A DNA stretch of 64,000 nucleotides, from positions 186,001 through 250,000 of the forward strand of contig AP019861.1 of assembly GCA_013426755.1 (NCBI GenBank). The letters run 5' to 3'. Below are positions 19,089-28,617 of the stretch, piece by piece. Positions within the stretch are counted from its first letter, which is position 1, and each line of letters starts with the position of its first letter. The notes below the pieces were generated by a model. The model had not been told where the DNA came from. It made no database searches and saw only the letters and a list, made by a program, of their open reading frames with translations. The translations under genes were made by a program, and so were the position numbers. This DNA is from Spirochaetota bacterium (GTDB lineage: Bacteria > Spirochaetota > UBA12135 > COTS27).

Positions 19089-19493
19089 AAGGGTGGTATG
19101 AAAGGTATGAATGTAGCAAAAACACTACCGAAATGACGATAACGGAGCAATACTGCTAGTGATTGTGTGATGCGATTGTATAATATAAGTAGAGTTTTGC
19201 AGTAGGGTTTTATATAAGTAGAGTTTTAGCATGGTTGCCCCTGTAATGATTGTATGCGATTTAATGGTTAATGAGTGATTTAATGGTTAATAATGTTAAT
19301 AATGGTTAATAATGTTAACAATATAATGTTGATCAATGAAGTCATATTAGCGAAGTTGTTAGTGAAATTGTTAGTGGAATTGTGTTAGAGTGATGCGTAT
19401 TATTTTTATATGAGAGCGTGAATATATATTAGTGTGTTGTGTTAGTGTGTGTTATAGATACCAGATAGAGTAGATGCTGGGTAGAGAAACGTT

Positions 19494-20993
19494 ATGGAAA
19501 GTTTTCAATTAAGAAGTGCTATAGAAGGTATTGCGGTCAGTAGTGATATTGATACGGAGCGTGTTATCAGTATATTGACGGATGTTATTAGCGAGGAATT
19601 TGCGGGGTATCTCAATATTCTAGAAGACCAGGTTGCTGTTGAGATAGACGATGAAATGAACATGAAGCTCTATCTATTGAAAGAATTGGTTTCTGAGCCG
19701 ACAAATGATCTTACGGAGATAGACGAAGCACAATTGACACAATTAGAGAAGAAAGCACCTTTAGATCGCATTGATAAAAAGGTTAAGGTGCCAACTTCAC
19801 TGGCTATTCTTTCGCGCAATAATATCAAGCTCTTCAATCAAAGCCTCCTTTATAAGCTTAAAAACATTAAAAAAGAAAGCATTTATCGTGAATACAAAGC
19901 GCGTGAAGGCAGTCTTGTTACGGGAACATTTCTTAGGCGTGCTGGGAAGCATATTATTCTTCACTTAGGCAGTGCTGAGGGAATTTTGCCCTACCGTGAG
20001 CAGTGTTATCGTGATAATTTTAGACCTGGTGATATGGTTAAGGCTTATATGAAGCGTGTTGAGATTGACGGGCGGCGTGAACCTCTTATAGAGCTCAGTC
20101 GTGTCGATGTCCATTTTGTATTGAAGTTACTTGAAAACGAGGTTGAAGAGATGGCGGCGGACATTATTCGCGTCAAAAAAATTGTTCGCGAACCAGGTCG
20201 CAAAACTAAAATCATGGTGTATTCGACAAAATCTGAAGTCGAACCAGTCGGTACATGCGTCGGTCTGTATGGCAATAGAATTAAAAATGTCATGAAAGAA
20301 TTGGGTGGAGAGCGTATAGATATCATAGCCTATTCTACGAATATCAAGGAATGCATCTCGCGTGCGCTGGACCCAGGCAAAGTCGTTCATGTGCTTATTA
20401 TTGATCACGAGCAAAAAGAGGCGCTTGTTGTCGTTGAAGACGATTCTTACCCGCTTGTTATAGGGAAAGAAGGCAGCAATATTAAGCTTGCTTGCAAGCT
20501 ACTGGGCTGGCATTTGTCTATTCGCGGAGAAAGTCAAGTTAAAGACCACCCTAAAATCTTAAATAGCTTTTCAAAAATTGAAACACTGTTTCAAAAACAA
20601 GAATCCGACCTAGAACAACTCAGCGAAGTGGGCGAAGAGATTCTTGTCAAACTCATGAATGCTGGTATTGAAACGGTTGCTGAGCTTTATGAAAAAAGCG
20701 AAGACGAGATCGCTTCGATTGAAAATGTGACTAAGGCAGAAGCGGGCAAACTGCGTGCTTTTCTAGACGAGATAGTCGAGGTGGTTGAAAATGAAGACGA
20801 GTCGCGCGAATTTCAAGAAACCTATCTGGATAAAGTCGAAGACAATCTAGAAAATCTTGACGTCGACGAAGACTTAGAAGAAGAGATTCAGCAAGTCGAA
20901 TATGTGGTCTGTCCGTCTTGCAGTTATGAGTTTGAGTATAACGAGCAGCAGAGCTGTCCTTCATGTAAAGCTGAATTTGAATTTGAAGACTAG
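19494..20993 (+). CDS. nusA: Transcription termination/antitermination factor NusA with C-terminal zinc ribbon
   Basis: NusA binds RNA polymerase and nascent RNA and modulates pausing, termination and antitermination. The order is an N-terminal polymerase-binding domain (1-125), an S1 domain (EGSLVTGTFLRRAGKHIILHL, about 137-200), and two KH domains. The KH region is marked by KIVREPGRKTKIMVYS, PVGTCVGLYGNRIKNVMKEL and PLVIGKEGSNIKLACKLLGW. A helix-hairpin-helix-like segment (about 385-425) and an acidic tail follow. The last 27 residues carry C473-x2-C476 and C488-x2-C491, a zinc-ribbon pattern absent from E. coli NusA. At 499 residues the length is normal. infB starts 18 bp after the stop, so the two form an operon. 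The usual upstream rimP is missing. Confidence 0.93.
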   Translation: MESFQLRSAIEGIAVSSDIDTERVISILTDVISEEFAGYLNILEDQVAVEIDDEMNMKLYLLKELVSEPTNDLTEIDEAQLTQLEKKAPLDRIDKKVKVPTSLAILSRNNIKLFNQSLLYKLKNIKKESIYREYKAREGSLVTGTFLRRAGKHIILHLGSAEGILPYREQCYRDNFRPGDMVKAYMKRVEIDGRREPLIELSRVDVHFVLKLLENEVEEMAADIIRVKKIVREPGRKTKIMVYSTKSEVEPVGTCVGLYGNRIKNVMKELGGERIDIIAYSTNIKECISRALDPGKVVHVLIIDHEQKEALVVVEDDSYPLVIGKEGSNIKLACKLLGWHLSIRGESQVKDHPKILNSFSKIETLFQKQESDLEQLSEVGEEILVKLMNAGIETVAELYEKSEDEIASIENVTKAEAGKLRAFLDEIVEVVENEDESREFQETYLDKVEDNLENLDVDEDLEEEIQQVEYVVCPSCSYEFEYNEQQSCPSCKAEFEFED

Positions 20994-21011
20994 GGGCCTA
21001 TTCTAATCGCT

Positions 21012-23516
21012 ATGCAAGACAATACAGCTAAAATCTACTTTAAAAAGACTTCTGAGGGAAAGACTAAGAAGGTTGTTGTTAAGCGGATCAAAAAAACGCT
21101 TAAGCTAAAAAAAGCTAGGCCTAAGCTTCCTGCGGCAGCTGTCTCCAGTGCTTCGCCGCATCCGCGCAAGTCGTCATCTAAAGCGCCGTCTAAACCAGGT
21201 GAGAAGACGTCATTTCGTAAAGATTATAGCAGTACTTCAGGTGCTTCTGCAGGAGGGCATAAAAAAGCAAGTCCTCATCATAAAGCGAGTCCGCATCATA
21301 AAACGAAGTCCTCTGCTAATGCAGCCAGACGTGGCAGTGGTAGTGGTGGTAGTGGTAGTGGTGGTGGTCTTAAAAAACCTTACTTCAAAGACCGCCGGGA
21401 CAAACCCAAAGACGCCACCACCTACGCATCCAAAGACGACGTTACCGTTCCATCCAATATCAATGACTTGCTAGCCGATAAAATAAAAAGTAATCTTCCA
21501 CAACGTCTCCACGCGAACAAAAAAAAGTCTAAGATCTATATCACGAAAAAAGACACGAAACGTGGGAGTTCCTTTGAACGTGCCTCGTCTAAGCGGAAGC
21601 TCAAGCGGTCTTCATTTCGTATTTATAGCCGTGATGAAGGATTTGAAGCCGAACAAACACAATTTCATGACCAGACGCCCTCCACCGGTCCGAAAGTAGG
21701 TGACGGTGATGTTTATACCAATGTTCCCAGTAAAATAGAGATCGGTGAAGTCGTGTCTATCGTAGACCTTGCTCGTAAATTAAATCTAAAAGCATCGCAA
21801 CTCATTAAGAAATTCTTCTCGCTTGGAGTTGTCAATCTGCGTATCGGCGATAAGATCGATGCCGACTCCGCTCAGATCGTCTGCAATGAACTTGGCTGTG
21901 AAGTAGAAGTTGTCTCACTTATCGAGCAGACAAAGATTGAAACCGATAAAGGCAATCCCAAGGATTACCTGCCGCGTCCTCCTGTATTGACGATAATGGG
22001 ACATGTTGACCACGGCAAAACGACATTGCTTTCTACGATAGCAGGGACTAAGATGCAATCGGAAGCAGGCGATATTACCCAGCATCTTTCTGCCTACACG
22101 ATAGAGCGTCCTAAGCGAAAACTTATCTTTCTAGACACACCAGGGCACAGCGCTTTCTTTTCAATGCGTGCCAAAGGTGCTAAGATCACCGATTTTCTGC
22201 TGCTCATCATAGCTCTTCCCGAAGGACTCAAACATCAAACATTGGAAGTCCTGGCTCTAGTGAAAAATTCGGATATTCCAATGATTATAGCCGTTACTAA
22301 GATAGACCTTATTAAAGACCTTAAGGAACGTGAAAGACTCTTAACCGACCTTAAAAACAAACTCGCTGAAAAAGAAGTCAATCTTAAAGAATGGGGCGGA
22401 ACGGTGCCTTTATATCCTATCTCTGCAACAACGCGCGAAGGCATCGAAGAGCTACTGGCAGGCATCGAAGAGCTAGCAGAAAAGCATAAAATCACAGGAA
22501 ACCCCAAAGTACGCGCCTATGGCTACGTTATAGAATCACAAGTCGTCTTAGGACGCGGACATGTCGTTACCGTTGTTATTAAAAATGGAACAATGCAAAC
22601 AGGGGACGCTTACTTGTGTCATAAAGCTTACGGAAAAGTACGTGCGTTATTTGATGAAAAAGATAACAAAATAGACCGCGCCTATCCAGGAATGGTCGTC
22701 CGTGTTATCGGTCTATCTAAGCTTATTCCCTCAGGACAATTTTTTCAAACTATTGAAAGTGAACGCCACGCCCGCGCCACATCAGAAAAACGCTACGAAC
22801 TCGAACAGCTCACCGCCGCTTCGGATGTTAAAAAAGTTACTATCTCCAATCTTTTTTCTGCCATGCAGAAAGAACAAATTAAAGAATTTCGCCTCATCAT
22901 TAAAGCAGATACTTACGGCTCTGTAGAAGCTATTCACGAAACACTCAAGCAATTTACCAATGACGAGGTTAAAACAGCCATCATTCATCACGGTGTAGGC
23001 AGCGTCAATGAAAATGACGTCCACCTCGCTGTCACAACACAAGCACAGATCATTGCATTCAAACTTAAAACTTCCGCTAAAATTAAAGCAGCTTGCGATA
23101 AAGAAAATCTTGTGCTAAGGCATTTTGAAGTCATTCACGATATTATTGACTATGTTAAAGAAAATCTTGCTGGGATGATGGGTGAAGATATTGAAGAGAT
23201 TAAGGAAGCTCAGGCAAAGATCAAGGAAATCTTTAAGATTTCTAAAATCGGCAAAGCCGCTGGCTGCGAAGTCCTCTCAGGCAAACTCAAAGCTTCGCAT
23301 CAAATTCGTGTTTTGCGTGATGAAGCTGCCGTCTATACAGGGACAATCACTTCGCTTAGGCGATTTAAAGACAGTGTTGCTGAAGTTACTGCGGGTGCTG
23401 AATGTGGTCTCGTCCTCAAAAACTTTGAAAATTTCCAAGTCGGCGATACCATAGAAACCTTCACAACCAAAGTTAAAAAACGCGCCCTCAATCTCGAAGA
23501 AAAAACTTTTTCTTAA
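21012..23516 (+). CDS. infB: Translation initiation factor IF-2
   Basis: IF-2 is the GTPase that brings initiator tRNA to the 30S subunit. A 200-residue basic, Ser/Gly/Lys-rich N-terminus includes a GSGSGGSGSGGG tract. It precedes the IF2N-like segment VVSIVDLARKLNLKASQLIKKFF. The G domain has GHVDHGKT (330-337), a GDITQH switch, DTPGH, and TKID (429-432) where NKxD is usual. Domains II, III and IV follow, with RVIRDE-like RVLRDEAAVYTG and SLRRFKDSVAEV near the end. The 834-residue length is in the family range. Thr for Asn in the base-recognition motif is tolerated in some GTPases, so activity is still expected. It is co-transcribed with nusA. Confidence 0.95.
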   Translation: MQDNTAKIYFKKTSEGKTKKVVVKRIKKTLKLKKARPKLPAAAVSSASPHPRKSSSKAPSKPGEKTSFRKDYSSTSGASAGGHKKASPHHKASPHHKTKSSANAARRGSGSGGSGSGGGLKKPYFKDRRDKPKDATTYASKDDVTVPSNINDLLADKIKSNLPQRLHANKKKSKIYITKKDTKRGSSFERASSKRKLKRSSFRIYSRDEGFEAEQTQFHDQTPSTGPKVGDGDVYTNVPSKIEIGEVVSIVDLARKLNLKASQLIKKFFSLGVVNLRIGDKIDADSAQIVCNELGCEVEVVSLIEQTKIETDKGNPKDYLPRPPVLTIMGHVDHGKTTLLSTIAGTKMQSEAGDITQHLSAYTIERPKRKLIFLDTPGHSAFFSMRAKGAKITDFLLLIIALPEGLKHQTLEVLALVKNSDIPMIIAVTKIDLIKDLKERERLLTDLKNKLAEKEVNLKEWGGTVPLYPISATTREGIEELLAGIEELAEKHKITGNPKVRAYGYVIESQVVLGRGHVVTVVIKNGTMQTGDAYLCHKAYGKVRALFDEKDNKIDRAYPGMVVRVIGLSKLIPSGQFFQTIESERHARATSEKRYELEQLTAASDVKKVTISNLFSAMQKEQIKEFRLIIKADTYGSVEAIHETLKQFTNDEVKTAIIHHGVGSVNENDVHLAVTTQAQIIAFKLKTSAKIKAACDKENLVLRHFEVIHDIIDYVKENLAGMMGEDIEEIKEAQAKIKEIFKISKIGKAAGCEVLSGKLKASHQIRVLRDEAAVYTGTITSLRRFKDSVAEVTAGAECGLVLKNFENFQVGDTIETFTTKVKKRALNLEEKTFS

Positions 23517-23572
23517 TTAGCTTTCTTAATTGGCTTTTTTGATTAGTTTCCTCAATGGTTTTTCTTAGGTGG

Positions 23573-24055
23573 GCTTAGCTATAAAACACTTGTTGGTATA
23601 AAATACTTGCTACATAAAAAATATTCATAGTTTAAAAAAAGTCTCAATCAATTTTTGTCACCGCTGTGTTCACATTGTCTCAATTAGCTTAGCTATAAAA
23701 CACTTGTTGGTATAAAATACTTGCTACATAAAAAATATTCATAGTTTAAAGAAAGTCTCAATCAATTTTTATCACCGCTGTGTCCACATTGTCTCAATTA
23801 GTTTAGCTATAAGATACTTGCTGCTATAAAATACTTGCTACATAAAAAATATTCATAGTTTAAAGAAAGTCTCAATCAATTTTTATCACCGCTGTGTCCA
23901 CATTGTCTCAATTAGTTTAGCTATAAGATGCTTGCTGCTATAAAATACTTGCTACATAAAAAATATTCATAGTTTAAAAAAAATCTCAATCAATTTTTAT
24001 TGCCGCTGTGTCCACATTGTCTCAATTAGCTTAGCTATAAGATGCTTGCTATATA
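23573..24055. repeat. 114-bp tandem array downstream of infB
   Basis: CACATTGTCTCAATTA recurs at 23671, 23785, 23899 and 24013, exactly 114 bp apart, giving about four units. Each unit contains GCTATAAAATACTTGCTACA and ACCGCTGTGTCCACATTG. No ORF is conserved. The array passes directly into the R1 repeat block. Confidence 0.93.
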
Positions 24056-24074
24056 AAAGAATATTCTTAGCTAA

Positions 24075-25745
24075 ACTTTTCATATCATTCAATCTGTGTT
24101 TATCTGCGTTTATCTGTGGTTAATTCAATTCATATATTTTAATGTCTGTTTAATTGTTTTCATATAACCCAATCTGTGTTTATCTGCGTTTATCTGTGGT
24201 TAATTCAATTCATATATTTTAATGTCTGTTTAATTGTTTTTAGATAACCCAATCTGTGTTTATCTGCGTTTATCTGTGGTTAGTTCAATTCATATATTTT
24301 AATATCCGTTTAATTGTTTTTAGATAACCCAATCTGTGTTTATCTGCGTTTATCTGTGGTTAGTTCAATTCATATATTTTAATGTCTGTTTAATTGTTTT
24401 CATATAAAACCCAATCTGTGTTTATCTGCGTTTATCTGCGGTTAGTTCATTTCATATATTTTAGTATTCGTTTAATTGTTTTCGTATAACCCAATCTGTG
24501 TTTATCTGCGGTTAATTCAATTCATATATTTTAATGTCTGTTTAATTGTTTTCATATAACCCAATCTGTGTTTATCTGCGTTTAGTTTATTTCATATATT
24601 TTAATATTCGTTTAATTGTTTTCACATAACCCAATCTGCGTTTATCTGTGGTTAGTTCAATTCATATATTTTAATGTCTGTTTAATTGTTTTCACATAAC
24701 CCAATCTGTGTTTATCTGCGTTTATCTGCGGTTAGTTCAATTCATATATTTTAATGTCTGTTTAATTGTTTTTAGATAACCCAATCTGTGTTTATCTGCG
24801 TTTATCTGCGGTTAATTCAATTCATATATTTTAATGTCTGTTTAATTGTTTTCATATAACCCAATCTGTGTTTATCTGCGTTTATCTGCGGTTAATTCAA
24901 TTCATATATTTTAATGTCTGTTTAATTGTTTTCATATAACCCAATCTGTGTTTATCTGCGTTTATCTGCGGTTAATTCAATTCATATATTTTAATGTCTG
25001 TTTAATTGTTTTCATATAACCCGATCTGTGTTTATCTGCGTTTATCTGCGGTTAATTCAATTCATATATTTTAATGTCTGTTTAATTGTTTTTAGATAAC
25101 CCAATCTGTGTTTATCTGCGTTCATCTGCGGTTAGTTTATTTCATATATTTTAATATTCGTTTAATTGTTTTCACATAACCCAATCTGCGTTTATCTGCG
25201 GTTAATTCAATTCATATATTTTAATGTCTGTTTAATTGTTTTTAGATAACCCAATCTGCGTTTATCTGCGGTTAATTCAATTCATATATTTTAATGTCTG
25301 TTTAATTGTTTTTAGATAACCCAATCTGCGTTTATCTGTGTTTATCTGTGGTTAATTCAATTCATATACTTTAATATTCGTTTAATTGTTTTCATATAAA
25401 ACCCAATCTGTGTTTATCTGCGTTTATCTGTGGTTAATTCAATTCATATATTTTAATGTCTGTTTAATTGTTTTTAGATAACCCAATCTGTGTTTATCTG
25501 CGTTCATCTGTGGTTAATTTATTTCATATATTTTAGTATTCGTTTAATTGTTTTCACATAAAACCCAATCTGTGTTTATCTGCGTTTATCTGTGGTTAAT
25601 TCAATTCATATATTTTAATGTCTGTTTAATTGTTTTTAGATAACCCAATCTGTGTTTATCTGCGGTTAATTCAATTCATATATTTTAATGTCTGTTTAAT
25701 TTTTTTCACATAACCCAATCTGCGTTTATCTGCGGTTAATTCCTT
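24075..25745 (-). repeat. R1 repeat array between infB and rbfA
   Basis: This is about 1.7 kb of near-identical modules. Each has AATCTGTGTTTATCTGCG units (10-bp CAGATRAACR micro-repeats read on the minus strand), then GGTTAATTCAATTCATATAT, then a TTTAATGTCTGTTTAATTG linker. Module lengths vary because one to three micro-repeats are present per module. The array ends 15 bp before the rbfA start. The same family recurs elsewhere in the window in both orientations. There are no unique spacers, so it is not a CRISPR array. Confidence 0.93.
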
Positions 25746-25760
25746 TATAGCAACTTCAAT

Positions 25761-26309
25761 ATGCCTCATGCCTTTCGTAGAAGCCGATTAGAAAAACAAC
25801 TCGCACAGCGGTTAAGTGAGATCATTATCTTTGAAATAGATGACATTCATCTCAAAGATGAAATCATTTCAATCACACGCGTCGAAGTCACCAAAGACTT
25901 CTTCAAAGCATCAGTCTACTTTACCCTCCTCAATCACAACAATAAAAATCGAGTCATTAAAGCGCTCTACCGTGCATTGCCGTATACCTACAGTCTTCTT
26001 ATCAAGCGCATTCGCATTAGAAAACTTCCTGAATTGAAATTCTTTTACGATCAAACTACAGACTTAGAACGTGAAACTAGCGAACACACATTCCGTATGC
26101 AGAAAACTAGGCAGGCTATCGAGCAGACTGCAGACCTTAGAGCAGAATTGACCGCTGCGGCGGGTGATTTTGCTGATCCTTCGATTGCTGACGTGACGCA
26201 TAAGCATAGTGCTAAGCCGCTCCTTCCAGATACGGATGAAGAGAGTACAGCTGAGACTTCTAAAAAGAGTCCTCCCTTTAACCCCGCTTCTAATAAAGAC
26301 GACCTGTAA
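25761..26309 (+). CDS. rbfA: 30S ribosome-binding factor RbfA
   Basis: RbfA is a KH-fold protein that helps mature the 5' end of 16S rRNA on the 30S subunit. The core (about residues 1-125) shows RSRLEKQLAQRLSEII, ITRVEVTKDFFKASVYF and RKLPELKFFYDQTTDLE, which match the family. A 55-residue polar C-terminal tail (Thr/Ser/Asp-rich) makes the protein 182 residues against about 133 in E. coli. It is the third gene of the usual nusA-infB-rbfA order but lies 2.2 kb from infB, across two repeat arrays. It may therefore need its own promoter. Confidence 0.9.
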   Translation: MPHAFRRSRLEKQLAQRLSEIIIFEIDDIHLKDEIISITRVEVTKDFFKASVYFTLLNHNNKNRVIKALYRALPYTYSLLIKRIRIRKLPELKFFYDQTTDLERETSEHTFRMQKTRQAIEQTADLRAELTAAAGDFADPSIADVTHKHSAKPLLPDTDEESTAETSKKSPPFNPASNKDDL

Positions 26310-26643
26310 GGCTCTAGTTTAATGAAGATTGAATAATTGAGTAATTGAATAATTGAATGACTTTATTTACTGCGGCACATTGACTAGGAATTATATAAAA
26401 ACACATGATTTTACCAGATCGCACATAAAATAATGTGATTTATCACCTAACCATAGTATTTTAATGGTATGATAAATGATAATCCTGAGAATTGGGTTCT
26501 TGTGTTTCTGTCGTTTAATGAGTGACTCAATGAATAATTCAATAAGCCGCTCAATACATGACTCAATGAAATAACCGTGAACCTATACTCATAAATATAA
26601 TAATTCATAAACAGTGTATAAAAAATAGTGATATGAAGCTAAG
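26310..26643. other. Spacer between rbfA and livK with several small palindromes
   Basis: This 334-bp stretch has ATTGAATAATTGA reiterations at its start. It then has the palindrome GTGATTTATCAC (26437-26448) and ACCAT...ATGGT arms (26451-26469), followed by GATAAATGATAATCC. A reiterated TGACTCAATGAAT comes last. The symmetrical elements could be operator sites for the liv genes, but no regulator family can be named from them. No small gene was found. Confidence 0.4.
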
Positions 26644-27873
26644 ATGAAAAAGTTAATCAAATTATTTAGTCTCGCAGTAGTGACAATATCATTGGTTGTC
26701 AGTTCTAGTGTGGCTAAAGTCGATGGTGATACTATTGTGCTCGGAGCTGCGATCTCTCTTACGGGAAAGTACTCGACTAATGGTAAACACACAAAAAATG
26801 GCTACGATCTTGCTGTTCGTGAGATCAACAAAAAAGGCGGTGTTACCGTCAATGGCAAAAAATACAAAATCGAAGTCAAGTATTATGACGACGAATCCAC
26901 GCCAGCACGCGCCGCACAATTAGCAGAACGTCTCATCAAACAAGACGGCATCCAATTTCTCCTAGGTCCCTACAGCTCAGGCCTCACTAAGGCTATGGCG
27001 CCTGTGAGTGAGAAATACAAGGTCCCCATGATCGAAGCTAATGGCGCCTCGCGCTCTTTATTCACCAAAGGGTATAAATACTTGTTTGCTATATTGACCT
27101 CAGCCGATCAGTATTTATCGGTAGCAATCGATGTTCTCGCTGAAAAGGCCGAGGAAGCAGGCAAACGCCCACGCGACATGAAAATAGCTATCGCTATGGA
27201 GAATGATCCCTTTTCTCAAGACGTTCGCTTAGGCATCCTCGAAGCGGCTAAAAAATACAAAATGAAAGTCGTTATCGATGACAAACTTCCCAAAACTCTA
27301 GATGATATGGCAGCTACCCTCGCTAAAGTAAAAGCGGTCAAGCCCGATATTCTAGCTGTCTCAGGACATGCCAAAGGCGCCGCCACAGCCGCCAGACAAA
27401 TAGAACAATTCAAAGTCAATGTCGATATGATCGCCTTAACGCATTGTGACTCGGCTGCTATCGAATCTAAATTCCCTAAGGGCTCCAGCCATATTCTCTG
27501 TGCTCTGCAGTGGCAGAAAGAGCTTACTTATAAAGACGACGATGGCGTCTTCGGTACAGGACTAGACTTTGTCAAACTCTTTAGAGAAACCTACAACTAT
27601 GAACCGCCCTACCAGTCCGCAGAATCAGCCGCCGCCGTCCAAGTGTACGCAGATGCCTTCGCACGCGCCAACTCTTTTAATACCTTAAAAGTACGCAATG
27701 CTATCGCTAAAACAAAAATGCAGACCTTTTATGGCAATGTTCGCTTTAATAAAGCAGGACAAAATATTGCTAAACCTATGGTGCTTTCACAGATCATAGA
27801 CGGCTCGTATAAAGTAGTCGCTCCGACTAAATGGGCAACAACACCCATCGTTTATCCTAAACCTAATCTTTAA
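26644..27873 (+). CDS. livK: Branched-chain amino acid ABC transporter, periplasmic binding protein
   Basis: The 409-residue product begins with a signal peptide (KKLIKLFSLAVVTISLVVSSSVA) and continues as a type I periplasmic binding protein: DTIVLGAAISLTGKYSTNGKHTKNGYDLAVREIN, then YYDDESTPARAAQLAERLI, LLGPYSSGLT and the PMIEANGASRSLF hinge region. It would deliver leucine, isoleucine, valine or a related amide to the LivHM membrane channel. No lipobox Cys follows the signal peptide. The livHMGF genes lie 3.5 kb downstream, past a DUF262 gene and repeats. A strong hairpin follows the stop, so livK can be expressed alone. The exact substrate cannot be read from sequence. Confidence 0.9.
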   Translation: MKKLIKLFSLAVVTISLVVSSSVAKVDGDTIVLGAAISLTGKYSTNGKHTKNGYDLAVREINKKGGVTVNGKKYKIEVKYYDDESTPARAAQLAERLIKQDGIQFLLGPYSSGLTKAMAPVSEKYKVPMIEANGASRSLFTKGYKYLFAILTSADQYLSVAIDVLAEKAEEAGKRPRDMKIAIAMENDPFSQDVRLGILEAAKKYKMKVVIDDKLPKTLDDMAATLAKVKAVKPDILAVSGHAKGAATAARQIEQFKVNVDMIALTHCDSAAIESKFPKGSSHILCALQWQKELTYKDDDGVFGTGLDFVKLFRETYNYEPPYQSAESAAAVQVYADAFARANSFNTLKVRNAIAKTKMQTFYGNVRFNKAGQNIAKPMVLSQIIDGSYKVVAPTKWATTPIVYPKPNL

Positions 27874-27896
27874 TTTTTATACCCATCCTTAACATT

Positions 27897-27966
27897 CAGA
27901 TAACCGCTATAAAGCTAGCAAGCACTACTCGAACTTGTGCTAGTTTTTATTTGTAGCGGTTATCTG
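27897..27966 (+). terminator. Large hairpin after livK, possible terminator or processing site
   Basis: The 13-bp perfect arms CAGATAACCGCTA (27897-27909) and TAGCGGTTATCTG (27954-27966) enclose a 44-nt loop that can form a second small stem. There is no T-tract after the right arm, so classical intrinsic termination is uncertain. The hairpin may instead protect the abundant livK mRNA 3' end. Confidence 0.55.
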
Positions 27967-27984
27967 GTGAGTTGCTTGTTAGCA

Positions 27985-28544
27985 ATAATTTATGGGGGGA
28001 ATTAACCACAGATGAATACAGGTTAGATTCTTATAAAGGAATTAACCGCAGATGAACGCAGATTGGGTTATGAAATGAATTAACCGCAGATGAACGCAGA
28101 TAAACACAGATTGGGTTATGTGAAAGAAACTAACCACAGATGAACGCAGATAAACACAGATTGAATGATATGAAAATAATTGACTGCAGATGAATATAGG
28201 TTAGATTTTATGAAGGAATTAACCGCAGATGAACGCGGATAAACGCAGATTGGGTTATGTGAAAGAAACTAACCACAGATGGACGCAAATTGGGTTATGA
28301 AATGAATTAACCACAGATGAACGCAGATAAACACAGATTGAGTTATGCGAAAACAACTGACCACAGGTAAATATAGTTTAGATTTTATAAAGAAATTAAC
28401 CGCAGATGGACGCAGATTGGGTTATGAAATGAACTAACCGCAGATGAACGCAGATAAACGCAGATTGAATGATATGAAGACAATTAAACGGATATTAAAA
28501 TATATGAAATGAATTAACCACGGATGAACGCAGATTGGGTTATG
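27985..28544 (+). repeat. R1 repeat array between livK and the first DUF262 gene
   Basis: This is about 560 bp of AACCGCAGATGAACGCAGAT-type modules. They alternate with GGGTTATGAAATGAATT and TAGATTTTATAAAGGAATT linkers and are read on the plus strand. The array runs directly into the conserved leader of the DUF262 gene. Confidence 0.92.
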
Positions 28545-28617
28545 TGAAACAATAAGTATCATTCTTAAACCTTAAAAAAATTATCATCGTAGCAGACAAA
28601 AACATAAAGTAGATAAT
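28545..28617 (+). promoter_or_regulatory. Conserved leader of DUF262/DUF1524 gene 1
   Basis: This 73-bp sequence (ACAATAAGTATCATTCTTAA ... ATTATCATCGTAGCAGACAA) recurs almost unchanged before all three DUF262 genes (36825-36895 and 39437-39508) and nowhere else in the window. It joins the end of the R1 array to the start codon. It presumably holds the promoter and ribosome-binding region, but I could not identify clear -35/-10 boxes or a strong Shine-Dalgarno. Confidence 0.6.

Noticed and set aside
24075..25745. CRISPR array
   Set aside because: Units are regular, but the linkers are themselves repeated and no unique spacers exist. There are no cas genes in the window, and the same repeat occurs at many other sites.
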